From: an uncultured Muribaculaceae bacterium
GTDB lineage: Bacteria; Bacteroidota; Bacteroidia; Bacteroidales; Muribaculaceae
NCBI GenBank assembly: GCA_910579995.1
Contig: CAJTWH010000009.1
Coordinates: forward strand, 44,693-108,692
DNA length: 64,000 bases
Direction of reading: 5' to 3'
Each line of letters starts with the position of its first letter. The first letter of the stretch is position 1. The translations under genes were made by a program, and so were the position numbers. Of this stretch, positions 17,155-25,753 are shown piece by piece. A model generated the notes under the pieces. The model did not search any database. It was not told the DNA's origin and saw only the letters and a program-made list of their open reading frames with translations.

Positions 17155-17448
17155 TTGTGTATAGCTTATTAAATGTTTTTATTATCCGGCTTCGATGACC
17201 GGTATGAAATATTAACTACCGAGGAGCGATATTGTTTGACATATATTTACAAATTTGCATACTTTTTGCACTTGTAACAATAATGTAACTGTTTTGCAAA
17301 GTTTATGCTGCACTGCTTTGGTTGGTGGGCTGTGGGTTGTGGTTGGTGGTTGGTGGTTTGTGGGCAGCGAATTAGTTTTTGAGGAAAGCATAAACAGCCT
17401 ACAGCCGACTAACCACCAACCACAACCTACCAACCACAACCCTTAAAA
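17155..17448. other. Intergenic region with TGG-rich inverted repeat
   Basis: There is no gene. The right half (17318-17442) is the low-complexity inverted repeat listed separately; the left half is AT-rich. Confidence 0.6.
17318..17442. repeat. Imperfect TGG-rich inverted repeat
   Basis: One arm is built of GGTTGTGGTTGGTGG-like units (17331-17363). The other arm (17410-17442) is the reverse complement with a 6-base expansion. About 45 bases lie between. It follows the stop codon of the TlpA-like gene and could fold in its 3' leader. A short related stretch, GTTTGTGGGTTGTGGGG, occurs near 30630. Confidence 0.7.
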
Positions 17449-18450
17449 TTATTTGATGTATTTCTCGACGTCGGCCACGAGTTCGTCGCCTTGTTTGTCG
17501 CGGCTGAGGATTGTGCCGTCGGGGCCGATGAGCATAATGCAGGGTATACCGGAGATACCGTAGAGATCGGTCGGTATCGTCTGTGCGCCGATGATGTTAG
17601 GCCATGTCAGACCGTGCGATTTGATGGCGGCGAGAGTGTTCTCAGGCTCATCCCACACGGCTACGCCTACGATGTTGAGCCCCTTGTCGTGGTATTTCTC
17701 ATAGAGGCTTTTCAATACCGGAGCCTGACGCATGCAGGGGCCACACCAGCTTGCCCAGAAGTCAACCAAGGTGTATTTACCCGGCTCGATGTAGTCGCTT
17801 AGCTTGTAGGTTTTGCCGTCGTAGGGTACTTCGAAATCCACATATTTATTGCCCGGCTGGGTAGCCTCGCGTTTTTCGGCGGATGCAAGCAAAGCCTGCG
17901 AGCGTTTGTATTTGGCGAACTCGGGGTATTGTTTGAATGTGTCGCGGAGTTCGGCCGCCGACGCTTGCGATGCGTCGCTGTTGAGGAAGAAGAGATAGCC
18001 GAGTGCGTTGTCGCGGTTGGCGTTGACGATACTGTCGATCATTGCATGGTATCGCTCCATAATCTGCCCGCGTTCAGATTCGGCAGCCTTGTTGTATGAT
18101 TCTCCGAGTTGGGCGCGTGTTTTGAAAAATTCGCGCATTTGGTCGTTGAGCATGGTGCCGAAGGCTCCTTCCTTGGCGTTGAACGAGATTGTGCCGGATT
18201 CGAGTATGAACACAGGCATGCGTCCGCCATCGATGGTTACGCGGGCGGTTATGGGCTCGTCGATTTCGCCCTCGAATGTCACGACACCGTCAGCCACGAG
18301 TGCGCTGTCGATGGGCTCGGTGGTATCATAGTTGATAAGATATGCCATGGCTCCGTCATCATCTTTGCCCATGGGGGCTATGACTTTGAAGTGTTCGGCC
18401 GAGGCTGCTCCGCAGATCAGCAATGCTGCGGCAAGTGTAAGATATTTCAT
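17449..18450 (-). CDS. TlpA-family thiol-disulfide oxidoreductase (DUF4369 + thioredoxin fold)
   Basis: A signal peptide (MKYLTLAAALLICGAASA) directs the 333-residue product to the envelope. Residues ~20-115 form a DUF4369-like beta domain common in Bacteroidota TlpA proteins. A helical linker follows, then a thioredoxin domain from ~205 with the active site WASWCGPC and the cis-Pro segment GISGIPCIML. It likely reduces or maintains periplasmic disulfides, for instance in cytochrome maturation or cargo folding; the partner is not evident. It stands alone downstream of hpf, separated by a hairpin. Confidence 0.92.
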   Translation of the reverse strand: MKYLTLAAALLICGAASAEHFKVIAPMGKDDDGAMAYLINYDTTEPIDSALVADGVVTFEGEIDEPITARVTIDGGRMPVFILESGTISFNAKEGAFGTMLNDQMREFFKTRAQLGESYNKAAESERGQIMERYHAMIDSIVNANRDNALGYLFFLNSDASQASAAELRDTFKQYPEFAKYKRSQALLASAEKREATQPGNKYVDFEVPYDGKTYKLSDYIEPGKYTLVDFWASWCGPCMRQAPVLKSLYEKYHDKGLNIVGVAVWDEPENTLAAIKSHGLTWPNIIGAQTIPTDLYGISGIPCIMLIGPDGTILSRDKQGDELVADVEKYIK

Positions 18451-18472
18451 GTGATATGTCTGTCATACAAAG

Positions 18473-18509
18473 GTCATCAGAGTCTTGACATAGCCACGAC
18501 TCTGATGAC
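18473..18509. other. Perfect hairpin between hpf and the TlpA-like gene
   Basis: The 12-bp arms gtcatcagagtc and gactctgatgac surround a 13-base loop. No T run follows on the minus strand, so it may be a 3'-end stabilising structure or a weak or factor-dependent terminator of the xerC-hpf unit. It could also be a leader structure of the downstream gene. Confidence 0.6.
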
Positions 18510-18527
18510 GCTCGTTAAGTATTCTGT

Positions 18528-18824
18528 TTATTTGCCTTCTTTTTTCTTTTTCTCGATCTGGTGCTCGATGGCGTCGATACATGAGTCGACACATTCCTCG
18601 AAGCTGTCGGCGGTCTTGTGGGCGATGAGCTGTACGAGACCGGGGATTTCGACTTTTACGTTGGCTTCCTTGTTGCCCGGAGCTTCGAATTTGACTACGC
18701 GCATGGTGATATCGAATACGGTTATATCGGGGTTGCGGCGGAGCAGACGGTCTGCCTTTTTGTTGATGAACTCATCGAGGGTGCTCGAGGCTGTAAAGTT
18801 GATGGCTTGGATGTTTACTTCCAT
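18528..18824 (-). CDS. hpf: Ribosome hibernation-promoting factor (HPF/RaiA family)
   Basis: The start is ATG 18824; the frame also allows a TTG two codons upstream. The 98-residue product has the short HPF fold: MEVNIQAINFTAS, then DITMRV, then a C-terminal helix with DSCIDAIEHQIEKKKK. It binds the small subunit decoding region in stationary phase and inactivates or dimerises ribosomes. This is the short form without the long-HPF dimerisation domain. It lies two bases after xerC, so it is co-transcribed with it, an arrangement common in Bacteroidales. Confidence 0.92.
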   Translation of the reverse strand: MEVNIQAINFTASSTLDEFINKKADRLLRRNPDITVFDITMRVVKFEAPGNKEANVKVEIPGLVQLIAHKTADSFEECVDSCIDAIEHQIEKKKKEGK

Positions 18825-18826
18825 AA

Positions 18827-19738
18827 TCAATCCTTTTTTAGTGCACGTGGATGTGCAAGTTGATAATTCTTTTTTAGTTCTCGGTATGAAAGGTGGGTGT
18901 AGCGCTGCGTAGTGGCAAGCGAGGCATGACCCAGAAGTTTCTGTACGGCGGCCAAGTCGGCACCGTTGTTGAGCATGTCGGTGGCGAATGAGTGGCGCAG
19001 GGTATGGGGAGAGCGGCGCGAGGCATTGACGTCGGCATTGTCGAGGATGTCGCGTACGGCCCGGTAGACGATGGCATAATAGATAGGCTCGCCCGAGGGA
19101 CGGACGAAGAAAGCTCCGGAGCCCAAGTCGGGCACCATGCTGTCGCGTAGATCTCTGTAATGCTCTATCATCGTCTTTAATTCTTCTCCGAAAGGGATTA
19201 TTCTTTCTTTATTACGCTTACCGAGCACTTTTAGTTCGCACGAATTTGTATTTACTGCAATGTCTTTGAGGCTCACCATTTCGGCGGCACGCATGCCTGT
19301 AGAGTATAGCATGGTAACAATCAGGTCGTTGCGCACCGATTCGAAATCATCGGATGTGTCGTCGGCCTCGAAGCTGTCGATAATGCCTCCTATCTCATCC
19401 TGCGGCACGAATGCGGGGAGCACTTTCTCGCGTTTGGGCCCCCGCAGATTGGCGGTAGGGTCGATCTCGAAGCCGTAGCGTCGCTGCAGGAATCCGAAGA
19501 AGGCTCTTAGCGCCGACTCCCTGCGGGCGAGCGAGGCAGCCTTTATGCCGCGCTGCGCCTCATGGCTTATCCACAGGCGCATGTCGGCCAAGGTGATATC
19601 CGCGGGGTCGTCGGTCTTGCCGAGCTCCGCGCCGAGGAAATGGCGGAAAGCTGCAAGGTCGGCCCTGTAGGCTCTCACTGTGGCCGCCGACTTCTTTGCC
19701 TCGGCGGCAAGATAGTTGAAAAACGCGTTATACAACAT
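18827..19738 (-). CDS. xerC: Tyrosine recombinase XerC/XerD family
   Basis: The 303-residue product has an N-terminal SAM-like core-binding domain (~1-90) and a catalytic domain. The catalytic residues are visible: Arg in TGMRAAE, Lys in VLGKRNKER, HTLRHSFA (His and Arg), the second His in LLGHASLATTQRY and the Tyr nucleophile of YTHL. With XerD this family resolves chromosome dimers at dif. Its length and its place ahead of hpf, away from any mobile DNA, argue for the housekeeping enzyme, not a phage integrase. It is not part of the dnaK island. Confidence 0.9.
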   Translation of the reverse strand: MLYNAFFNYLAAEAKKSAATVRAYRADLAAFRHFLGAELGKTDDPADITLADMRLWISHEAQRGIKAASLARRESALRAFFGFLQRRYGFEIDPTANLRGPKREKVLPAFVPQDEIGGIIDSFEADDTSDDFESVRNDLIVTMLYSTGMRAAEMVSLKDIAVNTNSCELKVLGKRNKERIIPFGEELKTMIEHYRDLRDSMVPDLGSGAFFVRPSGEPIYYAIVYRAVRDILDNADVNASRRSPHTLRHSFATDMLNNGADLAAVQKLLGHASLATTQRYTHLSYRELKKNYQLAHPRALKKD

Positions 19739-19742
19739 AAAA

Positions 19743-19792
19743 CGTGCCGCTCACCGCTTCAAATCCCGGCATGGGCTGCGGTGGGTGGCACG
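19743..19792 (-). other. Hairpin immediately before xerC, possible rpsU terminator
   Basis: On the minus strand the arms cgtgccacccaccgc and gcggtgagcggcacg pair with two non-Watson-Crick positions. TTTT follows and runs straight into the xerC ATG. It may end rpsU transcripts or attenuate xerC-hpf. Confidence 0.6.
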
Positions 19793-19910
19793 AATTTAAT
19801 CACTTATTTTCAAATATGCAAATAAATGATTAAAAGATTGCACTGAAAAGCGAATTTTTGCTCGCTATCGGCGCAATCTTGAAGTAAGTTGTAGTAAGTT
19901 GAGGCGAAGC

Positions 19911-20102
19911 TTAATCTTCTACGGCGCGAAGCTGCTGTACGTATACAGCCTTCATCATTTTCTTGCGGTTTGTTACCGAAGGTTTCTGGAAAGCCTGACG
20001 GCGACGAAGTTCTTTTACGATGCCGGTTTTCTCAAATTTACGTTTGAATTTTTTGAGAGCTCGTTCGATGAGCTCGCCTTCTTTTACTTGTACGATGATC
20101 AT
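19911..20102 (-). CDS. rpsU: 30S ribosomal protein bS21
   Basis: The 63-residue basic product starts MIIVQVKEGE and carries the bS21 pattern ERALKKFKRKFEKTG and ELRRRQAF. It binds the 3' region of 16S rRNA at the anti-Shine-Dalgarno end; Bacteroidota largely occlude that sequence, so bS21 is of special interest for their initiation. It has its own well-formed promoter. The gene order rpsU-xerC-hpf is found in many Bacteroidales. Confidence 0.97.
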   Translation of the reverse strand: MIIVQVKEGELIERALKKFKRKFEKTGIVKELRRRQAFQKPSVTNRKKMMKAVYVQQLRAVED

Positions 20103-20144
20103 ATTTTGTTGTTATATTTTGTTGTCGATTATAGTTTAGCGCGG

Positions 20145-20176
20145 CAAAATTACAAAAAACATTTTATCTACACAAA
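20145..20176 (-). promoter_or_regulatory. rpsU promoter
   Basis: On the minus strand TTTG (20176-20173), 20 bases, then TAATTTTG (20152-20145) match both Bacteroidota boxes. The leader would be about 35 bases. Confidence 0.85.
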
Positions 20177-20293
20177 TTTCTCCCGACTTTTAATCATAAA
20201 AATCGCAACTTTTTAGGAATTAAGGCTCTATAGACATGCAAAGCGGAAGCCATGAGTGCATGGATTCCGCTCCGGGTCTTGTTTTATATGTGA

Positions 20294-20842
20294 TTATCGG
20301 CAGGCGAAAGAGCTCTGTGCGGCGATCTGCTGATAGGCGTATACACCGGCGTCGGAGATTTCGAATGTCTGATAGTTGCCGTTTCCTACGGGCATTTTCA
20401 CATGGGTGTCGTCAACGAATGTGAAGAGGTCGTGGCTCTCGCCATTGGCGGTGTAGCTCCATGTCTGAGTGGCTTGGTCGAAGTCGAGGCGTACGCTGCT
20501 GTTGTCGTTGAGGCTGACGATGTCGTAGCCTTTGCCGTCGCATTTCACAAGATATTTACCGTCGTTGCCTTCGATGATCTTGTCGCCCTTGGCCATTGGG
20601 TTGCTGCCGCTCCAGAATTCGATTGAGTTGAGCACGAGCACGTCGGCGAGGCATGATACCTCATAGACGGGGAGAATCCAGAAGGCGAAGAACACGAGTT
20701 CGTTGACAAACTTGTTGCCTACATGCTGGTTCCATCCGAGGAGACGGTTGGTGAGCGAGAAGCTGCCGATACATGATGTCATGGTGAGCAGGGATCCGCA
20801 GAGCACGAGGGCTAAGGCGTGGGTAAGAATACGTTTTTTCAT
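20294..20842 (-). CDS. DUF3332 lipoprotein
   Basis: The start is ATG 20842 (MKKRILTHALALVLCGSLLTMTSC), giving a 182-residue lipoprotein with its lipobox Cys in TSCIGSF. The segment SLTNRLLGWNQHVGNKFVNE and the hydrophobic FFAFWILPVYEV that follow are typical of DUF3332. The C-terminal half is a small beta-rich domain. The function of the family is unknown; it is membrane anchored, with one further possible membrane segment around residues 45-65. A TAATTTTG box lies at 20880-20873 on the minus strand, so it is probably transcribed alone. Confidence 0.88.
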   Translation of the reverse strand: MKKRILTHALALVLCGSLLTMTSCIGSFSLTNRLLGWNQHVGNKFVNELVFFAFWILPVYEVSCLADVLVLNSIEFWSGSNPMAKGDKIIEGNDGKYLVKCDGKGYDIVSLNDNSSVRLDFDQATQTWSYTANGESHDLFTFVDDTHVKMPVGNGNYQTFEISDAGVYAYQQIAAQSSFACR

Positions 20843-20923
20843 ACTGTTGTTTACGTCGGTTATGTTTGTTGACAAAATTAGTGATAAATGTTTAGAAAAT
20901 ATGTATTTTTAGAGTTAAATTTT

Positions 20924-22312
20924 TCAGGCTGATATTTCGCGTCGGGCATGCTCGTAGAAATTGGTAATCTTCTTTACATAGTCAACGGTCTCTGTGCCAC
21001 GGCAATAACCGTATTTTACCACAGGGTCGTTGTAGTATTTGGGATTCATCTTCATCAAGATTGCCTTGCTCACATTATCGTCCCATACCTCCGGATTGAG
21101 GCCGTATTTCTTGGCAAGGGCAATGGCGTCGTATACGTGGGCTATGCCGACGTTGTAGGCGGCGATTACAAATTTGCGTCGTTCGGCGTCGTTGGGCACG
21201 TGTTTGAGCAGGTAGCCGTCGAGGTCATCGAGCAACTGTGTGGCTACCTTGACGCTCGTCTCGGGATTGTTGAGCTGCGATACTTTCGTGCGGTATCCTC
21301 GGGCTGTGGCGGGCATGATCTGCATAAGGCCTCGCGCGCCTACCCATGAGCGTGCGTTGGGCTTGAATTTGCTTTCCTGATATGCCTGCGCAGCCATCAG
21401 ACGCCAGTCCCAACCGATGTTGGGGGCATATTTCTTGAATAGGTTGTCGTATTGCGAGATATAGCCTTTTGAGAAGTCGAAGCGCACGGTGGGTGTGAAT
21501 TTCGACTGCTCGAAAAATTGCTTGAGCAGCTCTTTGTTGGTTTCCTGCGGCGAGGCTTGGGCAAACCAATTGTTTATTGAGTCTGCGAGCCATTTTTTAT
21601 CGGGTGCGACGGCCCAAGAGGCGCGTTGGGCAAAGCTCACAGGCAGGTCGATGTCGAGGGCAGGGTAGTAAGTGCGGTTGAGGCGTGCGATGTCGCTGTC
21701 GACAACGGTGAGGGGTATCTTACCGTCGCTCACCATTTCGATGAGGTCTTCGGTGATGAGAGTGTCGCCGTCGACTTCGTGTATTATTATGCCGCCTCCG
21801 AGCTCGTCGTTGAGGTTGTTGAGGCGGCGCAGGTATTTGCTGTCTTTTTCCACATATACTTCACGCCCTACAAGCTCGGTGACGTCGGTTATGGGCGCCT
21901 GTCCCTGCACTTTGGGCTGCACGAGCACCTGCGAAGTATAGTTCTCCGGGCCGCAAGGCACTACATATTTGAGATAATGCTCTGTGATGGGCACATCGTA
22001 GGCTATGAGGTCTACCTTGCCCGAGTCGAGCATGGCGATCGCCGAGCTCAGCGACCGTGCCACCTGCAGGTCGAGCACCATGCCTTTCTGCTTGGCAAGG
22101 CTGTCGACGAGCGTATAGTCATAGCCCATAGGCTCGTCGCGGTAGATGAAATATGAGGTAGGGCTGTAGAGGGTTACTACCTTTAGGGTGTCGGGCAGAG
22201 AATGTGCGTCGGCTCTTGTGCTGTCAGTGCTTTGGCTGCAAGACAAAAGAGCAGCCCCCGCGGTAATGCCGAGGGCTGCCAATGCGTAGTTACGTAGGAT
22301 TTTAGGGTGCAT
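20924..22312 (-). CDS. mltF: MltF-like lipoprotein: solute-binding domain plus lytic transglycosylase
   Basis: The 462-residue product has a lipoprotein signal (lipobox LLSC). Residues ~40-270 form a family 3 periplasmic binding domain (TLKVVTLYSPTSYF, MGYDYTLVDSLA). From ~290 an SLT domain follows, with catalytic Glu in AYQESKF and the GLMQIMPATA and YNVG motifs. This is the MltF layout: the enzyme cleaves peptidoglycan glycan strands to 1,6-anhydro ends, and the binding domain senses a muropeptide-like ligand. It is encoded just downstream of purM on the same strand, with a gap of ~50 bases. Confidence 0.92.
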   Translation of the reverse strand: MHPKILRNYALAALGITAGAALLSCSQSTDSTRADAHSLPDTLKVVTLYSPTSYFIYRDEPMGYDYTLVDSLAKQKGMVLDLQVARSLSSAIAMLDSGKVDLIAYDVPITEHYLKYVVPCGPENYTSQVLVQPKVQGQAPITDVTELVGREVYVEKDSKYLRRLNNLNDELGGGIIIHEVDGDTLITEDLIEMVSDGKIPLTVVDSDIARLNRTYYPALDIDLPVSFAQRASWAVAPDKKWLADSINNWFAQASPQETNKELLKQFFEQSKFTPTVRFDFSKGYISQYDNLFKKYAPNIGWDWRLMAAQAYQESKFKPNARSWVGARGLMQIMPATARGYRTKVSQLNNPETSVKVATQLLDDLDGYLLKHVPNDAERRKFVIAAYNVGIAHVYDAIALAKKYGLNPEVWDDNVSKAILMKMNPKYYNDPVVKYGYCRGTETVDYVKKITNFYEHARREISA

Positions 22313-22366
22313 AATGGGCGCGTTAATTCTATAAGGTTTGCAGCCTTTGCCGCGCCCTCTTGCCCT

Positions 22367-23524
22367 TTAGTAGTCGAATCTGCCGTAAGGGGTGTCGAGT
22401 GTGAGGCGTTTGGCCGGAGCTTCTTCGACGCGTCCGATGATCTTGGCCGGCACTCCCATGCTTTCAGATATGGCGATGATGCGGTCGGCGGCTTCGGCGG
22501 GTACATAGATTTCCATGCGGTGACCCATGTTGAAAACCTTATACATCTCGCGTGCATCTGTGCCTGATTCGCGACGGATGAGGTCGAACAGCGGGGGCAC
22601 GTCGAATAAGTTATCTTTTATAACATGTACGTCGCCCACAAAGTTCATAATCTTTGTCTGTGCGCCGCCGGAGCAGTGTACCATGCCGTGAACCGAGGGA
22701 CGCAACTCGCTCAGTATCGCCTTGATAACCGGTGCGTAGGTGCGTGTGGGGGAGAGCACAAGTTTGCCTGCGTTGACGGGCGCACCCTCTACGGCGTCGG
22801 TGAGGCCGCACGAGCCGCAGTATACGAGCTCCTGAGGAATGGCATTGTCGTAGGTCTCGGGGTATTTCTCTGCCACTGCTTTGCAGAATACGTCGTGGCG
22901 GGCCGAGGTGAGACCGTTGCTACCCATGCCGCCGTTGTATTCGGTCTCGTAGGCTGCCTGACCGTAGCTTGCGAGGCCTACGATGACGTCGCCGGGGCGG
23001 ATGTTGGCATTGTCGATGACATCGGCGCGACGCATGCGGCAGGTGACGGTGCTGTCTACGATGATTGTGCGCACGAGGTCGCCCACGTCGGCAGTCTCGC
23101 CGCCTGTGGAGTAGATGTTCACGTCATATTTGCGCAGCTCTTCGAGGAGTTCTTCAGTGCCGTTGATGATAGCGGCTATGACTTCGCCGGGAACAAGGCG
23201 CTTGTTGCGGCCGATGGTAGACGAGAGCAGGATGTTGTCTGTGGCGCCGACGCACAGCAGGTCGTCGATGTTCATGATAAGAGCGTCCTGAGCGATACCT
23301 TTCCATACCGAAAGGTCGCCTGTCTCGCGCCAGTAGGCGTAGGCGAGCGACGATTTAGTGCCGGCACCGTCGGCATGCATTATGTTGCACCACTCGGAGT
23401 CACCCCCGAGATAGTCGGGCACGATTTTGCAGAAAGCGCCGGGGAAGAGGCCTTTGTCGATGTTCTTGATGGCGTTGTGGACATCTTCTTTCGATGCCGA
23501 CACGCCGCGTTGGTCATAGCGCAT
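22367..23524 (-). CDS. purM: Phosphoribosylformylglycinamidine cyclo-ligase (AIR synthetase)
   Basis: The 385-residue product begins MRYDQRGVSASKEDV. It has the ATP-binding pattern of the PurM superfamily (HADGAGTKSSLAY, DDLLCVGA) and the GGETADVGDLVR loop. It catalyses ATP-dependent closure of FGAM to AIR in purine synthesis. The length is somewhat above that of E. coli PurM, as usual for Bacteroidales. It is followed by mltF on the same strand and lies 25 bases after the antiporter gene, so it may belong to a longer transcript. Confidence 0.93.
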   Translation of the reverse strand: MRYDQRGVSASKEDVHNAIKNIDKGLFPGAFCKIVPDYLGGDSEWCNIMHADGAGTKSSLAYAYWRETGDLSVWKGIAQDALIMNIDDLLCVGATDNILLSSTIGRNKRLVPGEVIAAIINGTEELLEELRKYDVNIYSTGGETADVGDLVRTIIVDSTVTCRMRRADVIDNANIRPGDVIVGLASYGQAAYETEYNGGMGSNGLTSARHDVFCKAVAEKYPETYDNAIPQELVYCGSCGLTDAVEGAPVNAGKLVLSPTRTYAPVIKAILSELRPSVHGMVHCSGGAQTKIMNFVGDVHVIKDNLFDVPPLFDLIRRESGTDAREMYKVFNMGHRMEIYVPAEAADRIIAISESMGVPAKIIGRVEEAPAKRLTLDTPYGRFDY

Positions 23525-23549
23525 ACCAGTATATTTTATTTGTTGGTTA

Positions 23550-25748
23550 TTATTTGAGTTTGTTGATTTCGCTCTGGCGTCCTACCATCCACACGATGTC
23601 GCCGGTCTCGAACATTAGGTCGGGGCGAGAGTCGATGTGTTCCTCGCCTCGGTCTACAGCCACTACAAGTACGTTGTAGGTGTCGCGTAGCGAGGTCGAA
23701 AGAGGTGTCTTGCCGATAAGCGGCGAGTCTTCGCCGAGCAATATGTTTGTAAGTTTGATCTGCGAGGGGTCAACTGATTTCACATCTTCGGGCAGCTGTG
23801 CCTCTACCTTGGGCAGCATGCGCGCTATCTGGTCGTCTGTGCCGATAACCGAGATCACATCGCCGGGGTATATGCGTGTGCGGCCGTTTGGTATGGGTAT
23901 ATAGCGAGTGGCACGCTGTATGCCTACGACATTGACGCCGTAGCGCTGGCGGATGTTGGAATCCATAAGGCGCTCGCCGACAAAGGGACAGCCTGCGCCT
24001 ACGGTCATGTAGGCGAGATGGAGGTCGTGGACTACAGCGTTTTTCTTGCCGCTGCGGCGCAGCTCGCGTTCGTTGAGATTGTCGATGAATTTACTCTCTA
24101 TCCGTCCCATGCTCTGGCGCAGGCGTTTGGAGAAAAATACCACCAAGAGCACCAATAGCGAAATCACAACGGCCAGACCTACGCGCGAGGAGTAGATCAT
24201 CACAAACACCGCCACTACGAAGCCCAGCGACAGCGCGAAGCGGAAGATCATCATCACAAGGCGCGGTATCCGCCCTGTGCGGCCTTCTTCTTCGCCGGCC
24301 ACAGGTGAGAGCGGGAGCAACAGGGCAAGCAGGAATGGCGACATCGCTATAAGTGTGACGGCGAGCGAGAGCACACGACTCCAGTCTCCGGCATATTCAG
24401 CAAGGTAGGGGGTGAGGTATTTGACCGAAATTATAAGTATGGCAAGCAGGACGATACCATAAAGCACCGTCCGCCAAAGATAGCGCTTGATCACGCGGCC
24501 CCACGGACGCCCGGCGGCGTCGCTGCGGTCGGCCTCTTTCTGATAGCGGTCGATGAGGAAATGGAGTCGCCGGGGCAGATGGCGCTCCACGAGCCCGTAG
24601 GCCGGCAATGACATCTTGATAAAATAGGGCGTGGTAAAGGTGGTGATTACCGATACGGCCACGACGATTGGGTAGATGGTATTGTCAAGCACGCCGAGCG
24701 ACATGCCCAATGTGGCGATGATAAAGGCAAACTCGCCTATCTGTGTGAGCGAGAAGCCCGATTGTATGGCCACCTTTAGAGTCTGGCCTGTGACGAGCAT
24801 GCCTGCCGTGCCGAAGATTATCATGCCGCAGATTACCACCACTGACAGCAGGAGTATCGGTGCCCAGTATTGGCTGAGTATCGCCGGCTGCACCATCATG
24901 CCTACGGAGATGAAGAATACCGAGCCGAAGAGGTCTTTTACGGGCGTCACCACATGCTCTATGCGCTCGGCGTAGGAGGTGCCGGCAAGGATGGAGCCCA
25001 TGACGAAAGCTCCGAGAGCCAACGAGAAGCCGCAGTAGACGGAGAACACTGCCATGCCGAGGCATAGGCCCATCGACACTACCAAAAGTGTCTCGCTGTT
25101 GAGGAAGCGGCGGATACCGTTGAGAAGCGAGGGAAGCACATAGACGCCTACCAAGAACCATATTATGAGGAAGAACATCAGCTTGCCTACGCTATAGAGC
25201 AACTCGGAGCCTTCCACACTGTTGTTGATGGCTATGGATGAGAGCAATACCATCATCAATACGGCAAAGAGGTCTTCTACAATGAGCACGGCGAGCACTA
25301 TCGAGGCGAATTTCTGCTGCCGCAGTCCCATGTCGGTGAAGGCCTTGATAATGATGGTGGTAGACGACATCGAGAGCATGCCGCCGAGGAAGAGGCTGTT
25401 TATATTGTTGAAATGCAGCAGATGGCCTACGGTGAAGCCCGCGCACATCATGCCGGTGATGATGATGACGGCGGTCACCACAGCCGAGCCGCCGGAGTTG
25501 AGCAACTTCTTGAAACTGAACTCCAAGCCCAGCGAGAACAGCAGCACGATAATACCTATCTGGGCCCAGAAGTCAATATTGGCTTCAGTGGTCACCGACG
25601 GCAGATATTCAAAATGAGGGCTGGCAAGGAAGCCGGCCACAATATAGCCCAGCACTACCGGCTGCTTTATCCATTTGAACAACACCGTAACTACGGCGCC
25701 GAGGATGAGTATAAAGGCAAGGTCGGTGATGAGTCCTTCGATATTCAT
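23550..25748 (-). CDS. Monovalent cation:proton antiporter (KefB/CPA2 type) with two TrkA-C domains
   Basis: The start is ATG 25748 (MNIEGLITDLAFILIL), five bases after the MgtC-like gene; the longer frame overlaps that gene. The product has 732 residues. The first ~385 form a Na+/H+ exchanger domain with about 12 membrane segments (SLGLEFSFKKLL, SSTTIIIKAF). A further membrane pair spans ~430-530. Two cytosolic TrkA-C domains follow (~585-660 and ~670-732), the latter ending GDIVWMVGRQSEINKLK. No TrkA-N nucleotide domain is seen, unlike E. coli KefB. It probably exchanges K+ or Na+ for H+ at the inner membrane. Confidence 0.88.
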   Translation of the reverse strand: MNIEGLITDLAFILILGAVVTVLFKWIKQPVVLGYIVAGFLASPHFEYLPSVTTEANIDFWAQIGIIVLLFSLGLEFSFKKLLNSGGSAVVTAVIIITGMMCAGFTVGHLLHFNNINSLFLGGMLSMSSTTIIIKAFTDMGLRQQKFASIVLAVLIVEDLFAVLMMVLLSSIAINNSVEGSELLYSVGKLMFFLIIWFLVGVYVLPSLLNGIRRFLNSETLLVVSMGLCLGMAVFSVYCGFSLALGAFVMGSILAGTSYAERIEHVVTPVKDLFGSVFFISVGMMVQPAILSQYWAPILLLSVVVICGMIIFGTAGMLVTGQTLKVAIQSGFSLTQIGEFAFIIATLGMSLGVLDNTIYPIVVAVSVITTFTTPYFIKMSLPAYGLVERHLPRRLHFLIDRYQKEADRSDAAGRPWGRVIKRYLWRTVLYGIVLLAILIISVKYLTPYLAEYAGDWSRVLSLAVTLIAMSPFLLALLLPLSPVAGEEEGRTGRIPRLVMMIFRFALSLGFVVAVFVMIYSSRVGLAVVISLLVLLVVFFSKRLRQSMGRIESKFIDNLNERELRRSGKKNAVVHDLHLAYMTVGAGCPFVGERLMDSNIRQRYGVNVVGIQRATRYIPIPNGRTRIYPGDVISVIGTDDQIARMLPKVEAQLPEDVKSVDPSQIKLTNILLGEDSPLIGKTPLSTSLRDTYNVLVVAVDRGEEHIDSRPDLMFETGDIVWMVGRQSEINKLK

Positions 25749-25753
25749 GATTT

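Noticed and set aside
17318..17442. CRISPR-like repeat array
   Set aside because: The units are short, variable, without unique spacers, and arranged as an inverted repeat, not direct repeats; no cas gene is near.
18109..18912. 267-codon plus-strand frame over the TlpA/hpf/xerC region
   Set aside because: It covers parts of three convincing minus-strand genes and a hairpin.
18827..19738. xerC as the integrase of the dnaK-attached island
   Set aside because: It lies outside the repeats, 4 kb beyond dnaK, in a conserved rpsU-xerC-hpf setting, with normal core composition and XerC length.
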